A stretch of 64,000 nucleotides of DNA. It comes from Paraspadella gotoi (lineage: Eukaryota; Chaetognatha). The stretch's first letter is position 1. The number at the start of each line of letters is the position of its first letter. The stretch covers positions 24,859,605-24,923,604 of the forward strand of contig CM119265.1 of the NCBI GenBank assembly GCA_051294375.1. Direction: 5' to 3'. The notes under the pieces were generated by a model. That model was not told the DNA's origin. It did not search any database and worked only from the letters and a program-made list of their open reading frames with translations. The position numbers and the translations under genes are program-made. Of the stretch, positions 12,601-22,154 are shown one piece after another.

Positions 12601-14496
12601 GTTTCTATCGTGAACCGATGCTTGCCTTTGCTTACCTCTAGTTCTTGATCTCTAAAGACTCATTAAATTCTGCGTTAATAGATACTCTCAGAAGGGTGAG
12701 CAACTGACGGAAAACCCCGCTCATCACTGGTGCATCGTCCAGTTCACTTTTTGTGTCAGAATCCGGGAATATCCCCCCCCCTCGTCCTCACCTTGTTTGG
12801 TGTGGATGCTTCGTCAGAGGTGGTCGAGATAAAAATGGGGACAAAATGAGCACTGAAGATCTGACTCTTATTAGAAATGCAAGAAGAAAGCGAAAAAGGC
12901 TTGGAATCCGCAATTTGAGCTAATTGTACAAAGTGGCATTCATTTTTATACTGCGAGAGAGAGAAAACTTGGTTTACATTTGTAAAGTAAATATTTCTAA
13001 AAATACTTTGCGACCGGCGTTTGAACAGAGGGAGCAAAACAATTTCTTAGCGGGCATTGGAATTTTTAAAGAATTCGACCGGCGATTTTATTTTCTTTTT
13101 TACTAATAATAATTAATAATAATCAGGATCTCCACTCGTCCACGCACCAAAGAAAGCAAATAAATGAACATCAATTAAAAAAAATAAAATCAATTAAAAA
13201 CAGTAACTTTCTAAAATATAAGTAAACATCGCAGTAATTTCTTTTTGGCCAGACAAAGCTAAATAATACGAAAATATCAAGGTGAAATTTAATAATAATT
13301 AAACTAAATAAACGGTAGCGTTGGTAAATCATACATGAAAATTCAAGCAGAGATTAATTACGTAGTTCTGATTTATGAATCACGATATACATCCAGTTTG
13401 TGATGAAGTTGATAGCACCCATGAAACTGTGAACAGCACAAAACATTGAGCAAACATTTAGACTTTGAAAAAAGTGATGACCTAGCATCGTGACGCAGAT
13501 CCTCTGTGGCGTAGGAGGCATAACCAGGGCTGATTCTCCAGTACACGTCAAGTGACTACCGGTACATGTTGCCGCAAACGCAAACATGATCCACTGGTCT
13601 CAAATATCGCCCCTCCCATCGCCGATCCACATGGCCTTTTTGGCGTCAAAAACTTGCCCATAGAACGTGACGCTGACTTGCCCATATGGGCCATAGATGA
13701 CGAACTTTCACCGCAAAAATTTGATGTCGTTTTTAAGTTGGCAGAGACTTTAACGAAGCAGGAGAAACGTTAGTACAAATTTCGCATATCCCCTTAATAA
13801 ACCACCCTAACCCCGGTCGCCATAAGTAAAATAATGCCGATTGTTTTATTTAAATAATTTCTAGAATTTTAATTATTTACATTTTTTTAAGACGAAGGAA
13901 TATCACTGGGCCGTGGACCGACTTGTGTTTCCTTTACTAGCTGTCGTTCCTCCGACGATAGTTATATTTTTCACTGCAGATGTTGGGATATTGGTAGCAT
14001 TCACTGGTGCTTTTGGAGGTATTTAATTGAGAATGTATCTATCTTTTAAAAAATTCGTTTGTTGCAAAGCAACGCATTGCATCGAATCTTTTAAGAAAAA
14101 AATTTAAATGTAAAAATAGCTATTAAAGATTAAAGATGATCTCATTGCTTTTAAGGGGCGTCGGTTCAATACATAATCCCTGCATTGCTGGTTCGAAATG
14201 CGCGAACGGATCTAAGACTCACGGTCGGTACGGATATAAAGAATCCGCACAGATCTCCCTTCTATCATTCCGGATGGATTTGGTTTGTAAGTCTTTTTAT
14301 CTCCGGAGAAGAAATGTAAGAAATTATTAATTTTAAAATTCAATATTTCCTCAGATTGTCGTTTGGTGCATATTTAGCTTTGGTATGAGCATGTGGTATC
14401 ATATATCTGTTATAGTTAAGGTAAGCGCTCTGATTTTGTACTGGGACAGTTTATATATTATGACACAATTTTTCATGATAGGAAGTGAATTCTTAA
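3647..14496 (+). CDS. TMEM104: TMEM104-like transporter, copy A
   Basis: A multi-exon gene for a multi-pass membrane protein of the amino-acid/auxin permease type, close to TMEM104. Exons: 3647-3789, 4087-4192, ~4770-4839, 6056-6178, 6623-6708, 7811-7974, 8663-8715, 9156-9283, 9358-9448, 9524-9641, ~11931-11997, 12096-12175, 13892-14018, 14156-14286, 14355-14420, 14482-14496 (about 520 residues). Family signatures include FIFNLIVGTGTFALPQAF in exon 1, ESMACANAL in exon 2, FFNLQKTTWLQI in exon 6, YAFMCHHAIPGMVTPI in exon 8 and YHWAVDRLVFPL in exon 13. Exon sizes and phases match copy B at 22-43 kb almost one for one. Two oddities: exon 11 has no AG in front of it (the bases are GC or AC), and exon 12 is one base short in an A run, which would break the frame. 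These may be assembly errors or signs of decay. Exon 3 and its acceptor, and the exon 4 acceptor, are uncertain. Confidence 0.85.
3885..3990 (+). repeat. tRNA-like SINE head in TMEM104-A intron 1
   Basis: A GC-rich island in an AT-rich intron with an A-box-like GTGGCCATTGG and a B-box-like GAGGTTCTACCC about 45 bases apart. It looks like the tRNA-derived head of a SINE. I found no second copy in the window, so the call is tentative. Confidence 0.35.
4852..5652. mobile_element. Non-autonomous element with 14-bp inverted ends
   Basis: The ends are perfect inverted repeats: ATCGTCGCAATCGC at 4852-4865 and GCGATTGCGACGAT at 5639-5652. The left end continues as a hairpin (ATCGTCGCAA .. TTGCGACGAT). 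Pieces of the same family recur at 27338-27420, 33306-33390, 34920-35000, 43520-43580 and 49009-49062. There is no coding capacity. It sits in an intron of TMEM104-A. Confidence 0.6.
5330..5565. repeat. Pyrimidine-rich tandem repeat (CTTTCTATT type)
   Basis: Imperfect tandem units of about 18-20 bases (TTTCTTTCCTTTCTATTC) inside the inverted-repeat element. The Phe/Leu/Ser-rich open frames here are artefacts of low complexity. Confidence 0.85.
6930..7073. mobile_element. 144-bp MITE with long terminal inverted repeats and TA target site
   Basis: The left end GGGATGGAGTTTGAAAATTG and the right end CAATTTTCAAACTCTATCCC are inverted copies with one mismatch. TA dinucleotides flank both sides (6928-6929 and 7074-7075), as for Tc1/mariner-type insertions. 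It lies in an intron of TMEM104-A and has no coding capacity. Confidence 0.8.
8100..8222. mobile_element. Palindromic ~123-bp MITE
   Basis: The left arm 8100-8130 (ATTTAAAATCAGACATGTTT..) is repeated inverted at 8192-8222 (..AACTTGTCCGATTTTAAAT) with few mismatches over about 31 bp. The ends and spacer differ from the 6930 element, so it is a separate family. It lies in an intron of TMEM104-A. Confidence 0.75.
8306..8330. repeat. (TA)n microsatellite
   Basis: About twelve TA units in a TMEM104-A intron. Confidence 0.95.
8440..8512. repeat. Short interspersed repeat with TTGTACCAAT end, copy 1
   Basis: It contains TCAGGGTCAAGATAGCTTAT followed by TTTTTATATTGATTGTACC. Related copies are at 15490-15580 (inverted) and 20345-20450, and the TTGTACCAAT end alone recurs at 44672-44700 (inverted) and 60799-60830. 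Confidence 0.55.
9842..10110 (+). repeat. tRNA-derived SINE-like element
   Basis: It has a perfect Pol III B box (GGTTCGATCCC, near 10000) inside a T-arm-like hairpin GGGGTTCGATCCCC. A GC-rich tail with GTGGTCACTGCAGGTC follows. It sits in TMEM104-A intron 10. The sequence does not fold into a convincing complete tRNA, so a SINE is more likely than a tRNA gene. Confidence 0.5.
10470..10735. repeat. Interspersed repeat (~250 bp), copy 1
   Basis: It starts ACAACTTTTTATGAGCTATC. A copy of roughly 90% identity by eye lies at 45488-45730. It is non-coding, and the two GC-rich ends differ. Confidence 0.7.
13541..13771 (+). other. Coding-like exon of unknown gene inside TMEM104-A intron 12
   Basis: An open stretch of about 77 codons with raised GC content is bounded by an acceptor-like CTCCAG (to 13540) and a GT donor at 13772. 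It reads, for example, DPLVSNIAPPIADPHGLFG and DLPIWAIDDELSPQKFDVV. It has no counterpart in TMEM104-B and would add a domain between exons 12 and 13. The W-A-I..FD.VF pattern faintly recalls the lead-in of EH domains, but I do not recognise the family. It may be a captured exon, an alternative exon or a gene fragment. Confidence 0.35.
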
Positions 14497-15844
14497 ATGG
14501 AACTTCACGTGGAATTATTTAGAATAGTATTGTCATGATTGTGCATGGTTGAATCCAGTAGTAAATAAATCAATTCACATCTCGACTGGTCCTTATTACT
14601 TATCTACACTCATGTGAAAAAAAACGCGCCATTTTATAACTTTAAATTCCAGACTTTCTATTGAAACATTTTTAAAAATTATGAAAAATATGAAAAATAT
14701 GAAAAATAATTTTAAAAAATTATTCTATCTAAGTTTTATTATAATTGGTCGAGTGGTTTAAGAGATGTGATTTTTCAAATTTGAGTGTTCCAAAATAAAA
14801 CAGGAAAATTGACTTTTATTTAAAAGCTTCAGAATCATGGACTTGTCATTCATCGTATGTTTTAATAACCTTAATATTATTATTTAAGGATCTTGGGCAA
14901 TCCAGTTATCTTGCTATCCTTCCAGATGTTCAGTATATTTTTTTTCATTTTTAATATATTACAAAGAATGCAAAATAAAAGAAAAAAGGATAAATTTTAA
15001 TTTTATCATATTTTTTACGTTTAGTTTTGCATTAAAGTATTTTATTTTAAAAAATAACTGCTCCTAAATGGATAGCTCGATTTTGATAAAATTTATTTAT
15101 TTATTTATTTATTTATATCTTTTAATAAACTTTAATTTATTTAAATTTTTTTTTAAATTTACGTATATAGAGCGATTTTTAATCTGAAATAAAGTGGCGC
15201 GATTTTTTTGAACATGACTACTTAGTTAAAAAGTTTTTTTAGGGAGAAATTCCAATGCAAAAAGGTTTTTCGTTTTTTAGTTGAGCCGCGAGTACTAGTG
15301 GAGCAACTCTAAAAAGTGTTGTTTTTTTTAATTTTAGTAAAAAATTTTTTTGAATGACTATAGTCCTAGTAATGATTTGTAGTTTCCATTTTGTGTACTG
15401 AATTTAGTATTGAAATAAGATAGTTCAGATTAATTTTTCTTTTATTACATTCTTATTCATTATTTTGAATATATAATTTATTTTAATAATAAGAATTTTT
15501 TTATGAAATTGGTACACCTAATATAAAAATTATTTATTCTTTTAATAAATAAGCTATCCTGCCCCTGGCTTTGGACACTCTAACAAGATTATGCCAAGCT
15601 TTCAATTTATTCATTTTTTATTCATTTATTCATTATTTATATTATATAATATTTATATTATCTATATTATATAAATTAATGGGATTTTTATTTTTTAAAA
15701 CATTATAAATGAGATTATTAAATTTTTCTGTTTGAGAAAAAACTTAATTATTATGTATCTAATAGCCTTGTATATGAAAAGCTTGCATTTAAAAAAAATA
15801 TTTTTTATCAGTTTGTAGTGTCATCACATGCACTGTTTAATTAA
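14497..15844. other. AT-rich intergenic stretch
   Basis: No gene is visible. It holds an (ATTT)n run near 15094-15117 and an inverted copy of the TTGTACCAAT-type short repeat at 15490-15580. Confidence 0.6.
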
Positions 15845-16536
15845 TGATTAAGAAAACGTCGAATTTGGGATCAAGTGCAGTATTTTTTTTATTTTATTGA
15901 AAACCAATATTTCGATCTTATTTGACAGATCATCGTTCAGGGTAAGAGTGAAATGAGTAAAAGAAGAGAGCTAAGGAAGAGAGAGAGAGTTGCCCTATGT
16001 TCCAGTGGTGACCCAGAAATTTCAGCGCGTGTTTGCCAAAGCGGGGGCAAACCTTTTTAGTAAAAGTGGACAGACCCTCTCTAATATCCTTTGTTCAAAG
16101 AACAAATCAAAGCCTGACCCGCTGAAAGGCAAAGGCATTTATCGGTTCGCCTGCTCATGCAGTCCAAAAGCAGTTTATGTTGGTGAAACTAGATGAAGCT
16201 TCGATACCCGTACTGCAGAGCACAAGAGAGCGGTCGACACTGGAAAGTAGGGCCATTCGGGTCTGGCCCAGCATCGTCAGCACTGCTCAGCCCCATTCGA
16301 CTGGACACCGGACATCCTCTCACGTCCACGCATCAAAGACCCATCGAGCCTTAGCCACCACCTAAAGGTGGAAGAGGCCTTGAGGATCAGACGCTTCAAT
16401 TGTGGCCCGGGCAGAGGCCTCATTGAAGATATGGGGTCTTATGTCAAAACCGATTCTTAATTCCCTGGGAAGAAATGAGACTGGACTGGGGGGGTAGAGG
16501 GATTTATCCCTGTTGTATTGTCTGACTCTCACCTGT

Positions 16537-16576
<40 letters not shown>

Positions 16577-16711
16577 TCTTCCTTAGCTCTCTTCTTTTAC
16601 TCATTTCACTCTTACCCTGAACGATGATCAGTCAAATAAGATCGAAATATTGGTTTTCAATAAAAGAAAAAAAAACTGCACTTGATCCCAAATTCGACGT
16701 TTTCTTAATCA
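15845..16711 (+). mobile_element. Penelope-like fragment bracketed by ~140-bp inverted repeats
   Basis: The left arm (15845-15987, starting TGATTAAGAAAACGTCGAAT) is repeated inverted at 16568-16711 (ending ATTCGACGTTTTCTTAATCA) with few mismatches. Each arm runs inward to a (GA)n/(CT)n tract. Between them lies a decayed reading frame for the GIY-YIG endonuclease end of a Penelope-like retroelement. Penelope copies are known for complex terminal repeats, which fits. No reverse-transcriptase segment remains. Confidence 0.75.
15990..16460 (+). pseudogene. Decayed GIY-YIG endonuclease domain of a Penelope-like element
   Basis: One frame from 15990 to the TAA at 16458-16460 reads as the C-terminal part of a Penelope-like polyprotein. 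It has LPYVPVVTQKF (the usual lead-in), a GIYRFACSC..AVYVGET GIY-YIG core, then RT(A)EHKRAV and a tail with a late LRIRRFN motif. Two in-frame stops break it: TGA at 16194-16196, right after VGETR, and a TAG after AVDTGK. The catalytic GIY and YVG halves are present. The element cannot make a full enzyme. Confidence 0.75.
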
Positions 16712-16885
16712 TATTTTCTATCATTTTAATATAGATAAGAACTCTTCGATTTTCATTAAATTTTGGTCTTGGCTCTCTCTACTGACAAGTGGCGCGACGG
16801 GAGATTGTTTGAAACATAAAATAACTATAAAATATATCTTATTTGGCTGCTGACTAAAAAATGACTCATTACGCATAGGAAAATA

Positions 16886-17318
16886 AACAAGTTTGAGCAA
16901 ACAATGTAGGATATGCCCACGATAATTAATACAAACTATATAAACTAAAATAATATTTTAATTAATAAATTAATTATTTTGATCCAAAATGTTTGTTTTT
17001 AGGTCTTTTCGTCACTGACCACGACAAAAGCAACGACGACGATGATGGCGATGACGACAATAATACCGATAATGATTGACATGATTGACTGATTAATTTA
17101 TTAAATAATTAATTAAGTTATAAATAACAAAATTTCATTCCAATCCATCCATCCAATCACGAGTAATTGGAGTTTTTTGCTAAGGTGGGACGGACAGACG
17201 GACGGACGGATGGACGGACATCGTTTTTTTTTTGCATAATTTATCATAATTCGATGTTCTGACATGATTGAGGGGGCGGACCGACGGACCGACAAAGTGA
17301 ATTATTATTATCCGACTA
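16886..17318 (-). repeat. GTCC-rich interspersed element, minus-oriented copy
   Basis: It belongs to a family that also occurs at 22735-24095, 27716-28930, 33683-34890, 35003-35780 and 43965-44210. Shared parts are the end AAACAAGTTTGAGCAAACAA, a (GGAC)n tract with GACGGACGGAC, and the end with GGACCGACGGACCGACAAAG. Confidence 0.7.
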
Positions 17319-17404
17319 AAAATTTACCGTGTATTATCGTACCAGTTTTACTAACAATAAAAAAGAAGACTGTTTTTATTCGTGATTATTATTACGTAAA
17401 TGAC

Positions 17405-18574
17405 TTAAAATAAATAACACAAAGAAATACTTATTATAGGAATAGTTAATAATATTTGGTTGATAATTTTATTTTTAATTGTGTATTCATTATTAACACA
17501 CTTAAAAAACATATTAAAATATGTATTGTATTCGCTTTCATTTGATTCGCGTAGAGCAAGTCTTATAAATCCTCTCTTCAAGTAATTCAGACAAAAAAAT
17601 GTGGGAGAATGTTGTACGCTATCTACTGTTAGAAGATTATATACATGATTGTAGGAATACATATATTCTAAATCTAACCCATTTATAGCCAGGTTCATGA
17701 ATTCAGATTTATCTATGGTATTGATTCTATTTTCAGAAATTTTTTGTATTATTATAGTCATATTGATAGTTAAGATTACAAAAAATTTTATTATTATAAT
17801 AGTTTTTGTTTTTTTTAATTTACCGAGATAAAAATAGATCAAAATTGTAAGTGGTATTGCAGAGCAAACGAAAGCAATTGCGCAAACTTCATTACTGACA
17901 TAAAATAAAAACATTTGTTCCGAAAACAAGTCTTGAACAATATAGAAATTTTCTTCTGTCAGCTCTTTTCTTCGATTGAAAAATTTAAGATTCGGAACAT
18001 ATTCGAAGTGAATTTTCAAAATTGGAATTACTCCTAAAAGTAACGTAGCCAATGGGACTCCGAAAAAGTAAATCCATCTACAGTTCAAATTTTTAGCTCT
18101 TTGGGCTTCGGCAAAGAAAAAAATGAAATACGAGCAAAGGGACGTAATCGCAAAATTAGCTATAAACGAAAAGCTTCCGTACATCCTTAATTTCGATTCC
18201 ATGACTCCCCGGGACGACTGATCCACTCTCCCGCAAAACCGACATCTCGAGACTGCGATGCGGAGGGTCTGATGATTCGCCACGGACACAAAACTGTGAC
18301 AAACCATAAACAATGTGGGCCAAGCGGTTGTGAGAAACTGGAAAAGCACGAAGAAGCGTCGTCGCAGCATCAAATGAATGGACACGTAAGCAGAGCTCCA
18401 CATAACGTCGATTAGTAAAAAATTAATCAAATGAGAATAATTTGGTTTGAGGAACTGATAGTTGCCTATTCGTAAGATGTCTACGTGTTTTAAAGCGTAA
18501 CCTTGGCAACGGGTTATCGGCAGAGAGTTTTCGAAGGATAAACTGGCCCATCGATCGTCGTCGATGATTCCCAT
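17405..18574 (-). CDS. Intronless multi-pass membrane protein, unknown family
   Basis: A single open frame of 389 codons, ATG at 18574 and ending at 17405. Hydrophobic segments alternate with charged loops, giving about eight membrane spans (for example YGSFSFIANFAITSLCSYFI and AIAFVCSAIPLTILIYFYL). There is no signal peptide. It lies 0.3 kb downstream of, and on the same strand as, the XK-like gene at 18867-19946, so the two may be related or form parts of one locus; I see no splice sites that would join them. I do not recognise the family. Possible functions include a scramblase-like or receptor-like protein, but this is only a guess from topology. Confidence 0.6.
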   Translation of the reverse strand: MGIIDDDRWASLSFENSLPITRCQGYALKHVDILRIGNYQFLKPNYSHLINFLLIDVMWSSAYVSIHLMLRRRFFVLFQFLTTAWPTLFMVCHSFVSVANHQTLRIAVSRCRFCGRVDQSSRGVMESKLRMYGSFSFIANFAITSLCSYFIFFFAEAQRAKNLNCRWIYFFGVPLATLLLGVIPILKIHFEYVPNLKFFNRRKELTEENFYIVQDLFSEQMFLFYVSNEVCAIAFVCSAIPLTILIYFYLGKLKKTKTIIIIKFFVILTINMTIIIQKISENRINTIDKSEFMNLAINGLDLEYMYSYNHVYNLLTVDSVQHSPTFFCLNYLKRGFIRLALRESNESEYNTYFNMFFKCVNNEYTIKNKIINQILLTIPIISISLCYLF

Positions 18575-18866
18575 GGATTTAGTGCAATAGAGAAATGTGC
18601 TGCGATCGTCACGTTTGGCCCAAACTAAATGAATATAATGAATATGAATGAAAAAAAAAATACAGAAAGAATTGATTGTGGCTCTTCATCTTAATTTTTT
18701 TTTATTTTAAATTTCTTTCTAATTTATTTTAACAAAATCTCATTTATAAATTAAAAAGAAAATAAACATGTACGTACGTGTTATGTTATGTTATAAAAAA
18801 TTATGCTTAAACGGTTTAAAAAAGGTGAGACATGACATGAGTTATCTAAAAATCTGTCATAGCAAC

Positions 18867-19946
18867 TTATGAGTTATTAATATTACTTGTCAATTTGGGG
18901 GTATAATCCGTGAGACTGAGCGTCGCTAATCCATACTTTGCCATGTTTCTGAATAAATGAAAGCAGAGTGCCAAGTGTTTGTCAATGTTAAATGAAAGAG
19001 AAGTTGCAAACAAGTTCCAAGAACTCATGAATAGAAATTCCGCGAATACGTAATTCGTTTTTCTTTTTGAATTTAATATGACAAATTTTTGACCAGTGAT
19101 AATTTCTTTCAACTCCGCAATGGTAAAGATACGGAAAACAACGAAAGGAGTAAACATTCCAATGAAAATGGTGACATTAATAATATTGCTCGAAATGATG
19201 TAAAGAAAATATATTATTCCAATGATACCCTGCAGTGCGCCTATTGCCATTGGAATATATTTCGTTTCTCGCATTTTAGCAGCAGCCACTGCCAGGCCCA
19301 CAACGGAAAAGCAAAAGGATCCAATGATTTGGTGCTGATCTAATTCCCACCAACAAGTCGAAATTCTCGTTCTTCCAGTGTCTCGGTCGCATGTACAAGG
19401 TTTATTCAGCGACACAAGTAGATTTTCTTTTATTTTATAAACGGTACCATTGAGGAAACCCTTTTTATCAAAATTAAATTCGTCGAAAAAACATTGCGTC
19501 GTTGTGCCGGAGGTAACCGCTAGCGCCAGTGCGAAGCAGTGCAACAGGATTTGGGGAAACGACTCCAGCAATAAATGAAGGAGATTGATAGACTCGACCA
19601 GTTTGTTTTTCAACGCCGAAGTCGTGGAGTCGGCATTTCGGTCCAAGTAACTATCGACCGGCAGAACGACGTTGCCGAATCCTAAAATAAAACCCATAAA
19701 AAGCGTCGTTTTCGACCAGACATCCCCGTAAATTCGGGAGTAATGCGCCGAATATTGTTTCATAAAGTGACGCACGTAAAGATAAGAGACGCTTCCGTGT
19801 ATGACCAAAACGGCGCACATGGCAACGCCTATGTATCGTTCGACGTAAAAGGTCTTGCGTAAAAAGATGATGGTTGTTTGCAAATCGGAAATAACGTCTC
19901 CGAAATTGACGAAGAGGGATAAAAGGAGAAGCAGCGGCACCCTCAT
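18867..19946 (-). CDS. Intronless XK-related (XKR)-like membrane protein
   Basis: A 359-codon single-exon frame, ATG at 19946. The N-terminus is a membrane segment (LLLLLSLFVNFGDVISDLQ) with the D..SD pattern seen at the start of XK-family proteins. The middle has LLLESFPQILLHCFALAL, which matches the (L)E(S)xPQLxLQ signature of XKR proteins. Several further spans follow (for example IIGSFCFSVVGLAVAAA). XKR proteins are plasma-membrane phospholipid scramblases or their relatives. The length is a little short for the family (usually 400-700). The protein has about eight predicted spans. The next gene downstream (17405-18574) is on the same strand. The XK assignment rests on two short motifs and is moderate. 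Confidence 0.55.
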   Translation of the reverse strand: MRVPLLLLLSLFVNFGDVISDLQTTIIFLRKTFYVERYIGVAMCAVLVIHGSVSYLYVRHFMKQYSAHYSRIYGDVWSKTTLFMGFILGFGNVVLPVDSYLDRNADSTTSALKNKLVESINLLHLLLESFPQILLHCFALALAVTSGTTTQCFFDEFNFDKKGFLNGTVYKIKENLLVSLNKPCTCDRDTGRTRISTCWWELDQHQIIGSFCFSVVGLAVAAAKMRETKYIPMAIGALQGIIGIIYFLYIISSNIINVTIFIGMFTPFVVFRIFTIAELKEIITGQKFVILNSKRKTNYVFAEFLFMSSWNLFATSLSFNIDKHLALCFHLFRNMAKYGLATLSLTDYTPKLTSNINNS

Positions 19947-20109
19947 CTTGAATAATTTTGACTTTTATCTCGCGCGAGAAACGAATGAATTCATGAATGA
20001 GACGAGATTCCTTTTTACTAAGATTACGTCTATCGTTTTTGTCGACAAACGTCGGACGGGAGCTGACAAACTCTTTGAAAGCCTTCAATTACCGAGGGGC
20101 AATATTTCT

Positions 20110-22154
20110 TAATTAACTTTACATGGCTTTTTATTTTTGTGGGGTGGAATGTTTTTTTTTTAGTAATAAATATGTTTCATTCGTTTACAACAATTAGTTA
20201 AAAAAGTACATACATGTGTCATACAAAATGGCACACAAATAAAAAATAATAATTTTAAACAACAAGGTTATTATTTATCATCTTTTGCAATAAAGTCCTG
20301 AAGTCCTGCTTTGCTATCACCTGAAATATGGTTGGAGGCCTTAACAAAAAGTCAGGGGCAAGATAACTTGTTCATTGAAACGATTGATTGAATGATTGAT
20401 TGAATGATTGAAAGTTGTATACTGATTGCACCAATTTCATCGCAAGGAGTCTATTTGTACTAACATTTTAATAGTTTTTTTTTATCAAACCACCGACCTT
20501 CATTTTTCAAGCTGTTTTAAGTAGATGTACTTGGGTCTAGTAAAGGAAAGGTTAAAGTTAACCGTTCTCTTTCGACTACCCTGTCTTTACGCTTTCGTTG
20601 ACTAATAGTAACACCGTTTTGACGAAAACATATCTGCGAGCAATTGTTGGATTAAATGCATCTTGATATTAAAAGAACGCTCGCGTAGCGATGCGTCTTC
20701 TAGTGGCCGCCAAAAAGCCACTCAATAATTTTTATCTCATTTTAGACACGTTGCTGTATATTATTATTCAATTTTTGGCTAAATTTTTTTTTTGCGATCC
20801 GCTGAAAATGTTATTAAAGTTTAATCATAAAGCTTATTAATTAATTATTATATAGCTCAGGCTTAGAACTTTTCCATACAGAACACAATTCATGTCAATG
20901 TCTTGACTTGTCTCCTCAACTTGACTCTTGCTTGAAGGACCAAAGCAAAAACAAAAAAACGTAAAACTAAATGAAAGGAAAACGACGCCGATACTAGCGA
21001 CGACTACTGTGAAGTTTGAGGTTTTAATTCGAAAGTTGAAAAAAGAATTAAGGAAGAAACGCATTTACGCGCGTAAAAGATTCTCTTTCAGGTGCGGCTT
21101 AATTAGGGCCAGGGTGAAATGACATCGATGATGATGATGATGTGTTCCTTCACTCTGATATGATATGATATGATATGATATGAGATTGAGGCAGGAACGG
21201 AGCGGTAATGACTAATATACGACTATATAACGACTATAACGAGGTTATAGAAACTGTTAACGATTTTCTAATTTGAAATGACCTCTTAGCCGAAAATTGG
21301 ACTTAACGGGCAAAAGAGTTTGGAAACATATGTATAAAACCCCGCCAAGATATTTATTAATTTAAAACAAAGTGAACCGTCATGATCTTAGCGTTGCGCC
21401 GCTGTAACTTTCTTTCGTGGACGCATTTTTTAAAGATGAAATGACTACACAAGTGTAAGACATATGCACAAAAGCATCTTATTGTATATTACATTTATGT
21501 TAAGTTTTAAACAAAACAACCAAACATGACCGTATTTCTGTTTGGTCTCGTGACCTCGCATTACTGACACCTTATCAGTCTGAGAAGTATCAACTAAAAT
21601 TTCATGAATTATGTTGCATATTTGCATAGGGTGCATAGTAAACCAAATTTAAACAGAAATATCGTCATCGGCTTAAAACTTTATATGATAAAAATTCCCA
21701 TTCTAAGATAATAATTATGAATAAAAAACGCTCTTTTTTCACTGATACTTTTGTAATTTAACCTCTGCCGATTTTTTTTTTTGTCTACTTGTGATTACGG
21801 TGTTTCTTATTCTCGGCCTAAAACGAAGTATCAAGCTTGGTAGGAAAAAATCTTGCAGCAACGCAAAGGATCGATTTTCTCGACTCTTCGTTGAATGATG
21901 TTAAACCTTATTAATAAACTTACATTGATATGTTTGTATATCAGTCGATCGAAACGTAAATCAATCCTCTAGAAGATCAGCATCCGTTCGACAAATAAGA
22001 CGACACGACTCAGTAATAATTTCAAGTTAAGGTGGGCGATTTAAAAGCACATCAGCATTTGATTAATATACAATATATTACATTTCACTTATCTCTATGT
22101 ATATATATCTACATATCCACAACTCCAACCAGCCTCCGCCATAAAGTAGCAATC
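20110..22154. other. Intergenic stretch upstream of TMEM104-B
   Basis: AT-rich. It holds a short-repeat copy at 20345-20450, a (GAT)n run at about 21123-21142 and a GATAT-type tandem repeat near 21158-21183. No gene is visible. The 5' UTR and promoter of TMEM104-B should be close to 22000-22150, but no clear TATA or initiator can be chosen. Confidence 0.55.

Noticed and set aside
17113-17295. Small minus-strand frame with PSIRPSVCPS
   Set aside because: It is translated GTCC repeat inside an interspersed element.
22032-22154. An upstream ATG that would lengthen TMEM104-B by 41 residues
   Set aside because: The extra sequence is low-complexity (IYIYIS) and is not conserved in copy A; the ATG at 22155 gives a natural start.
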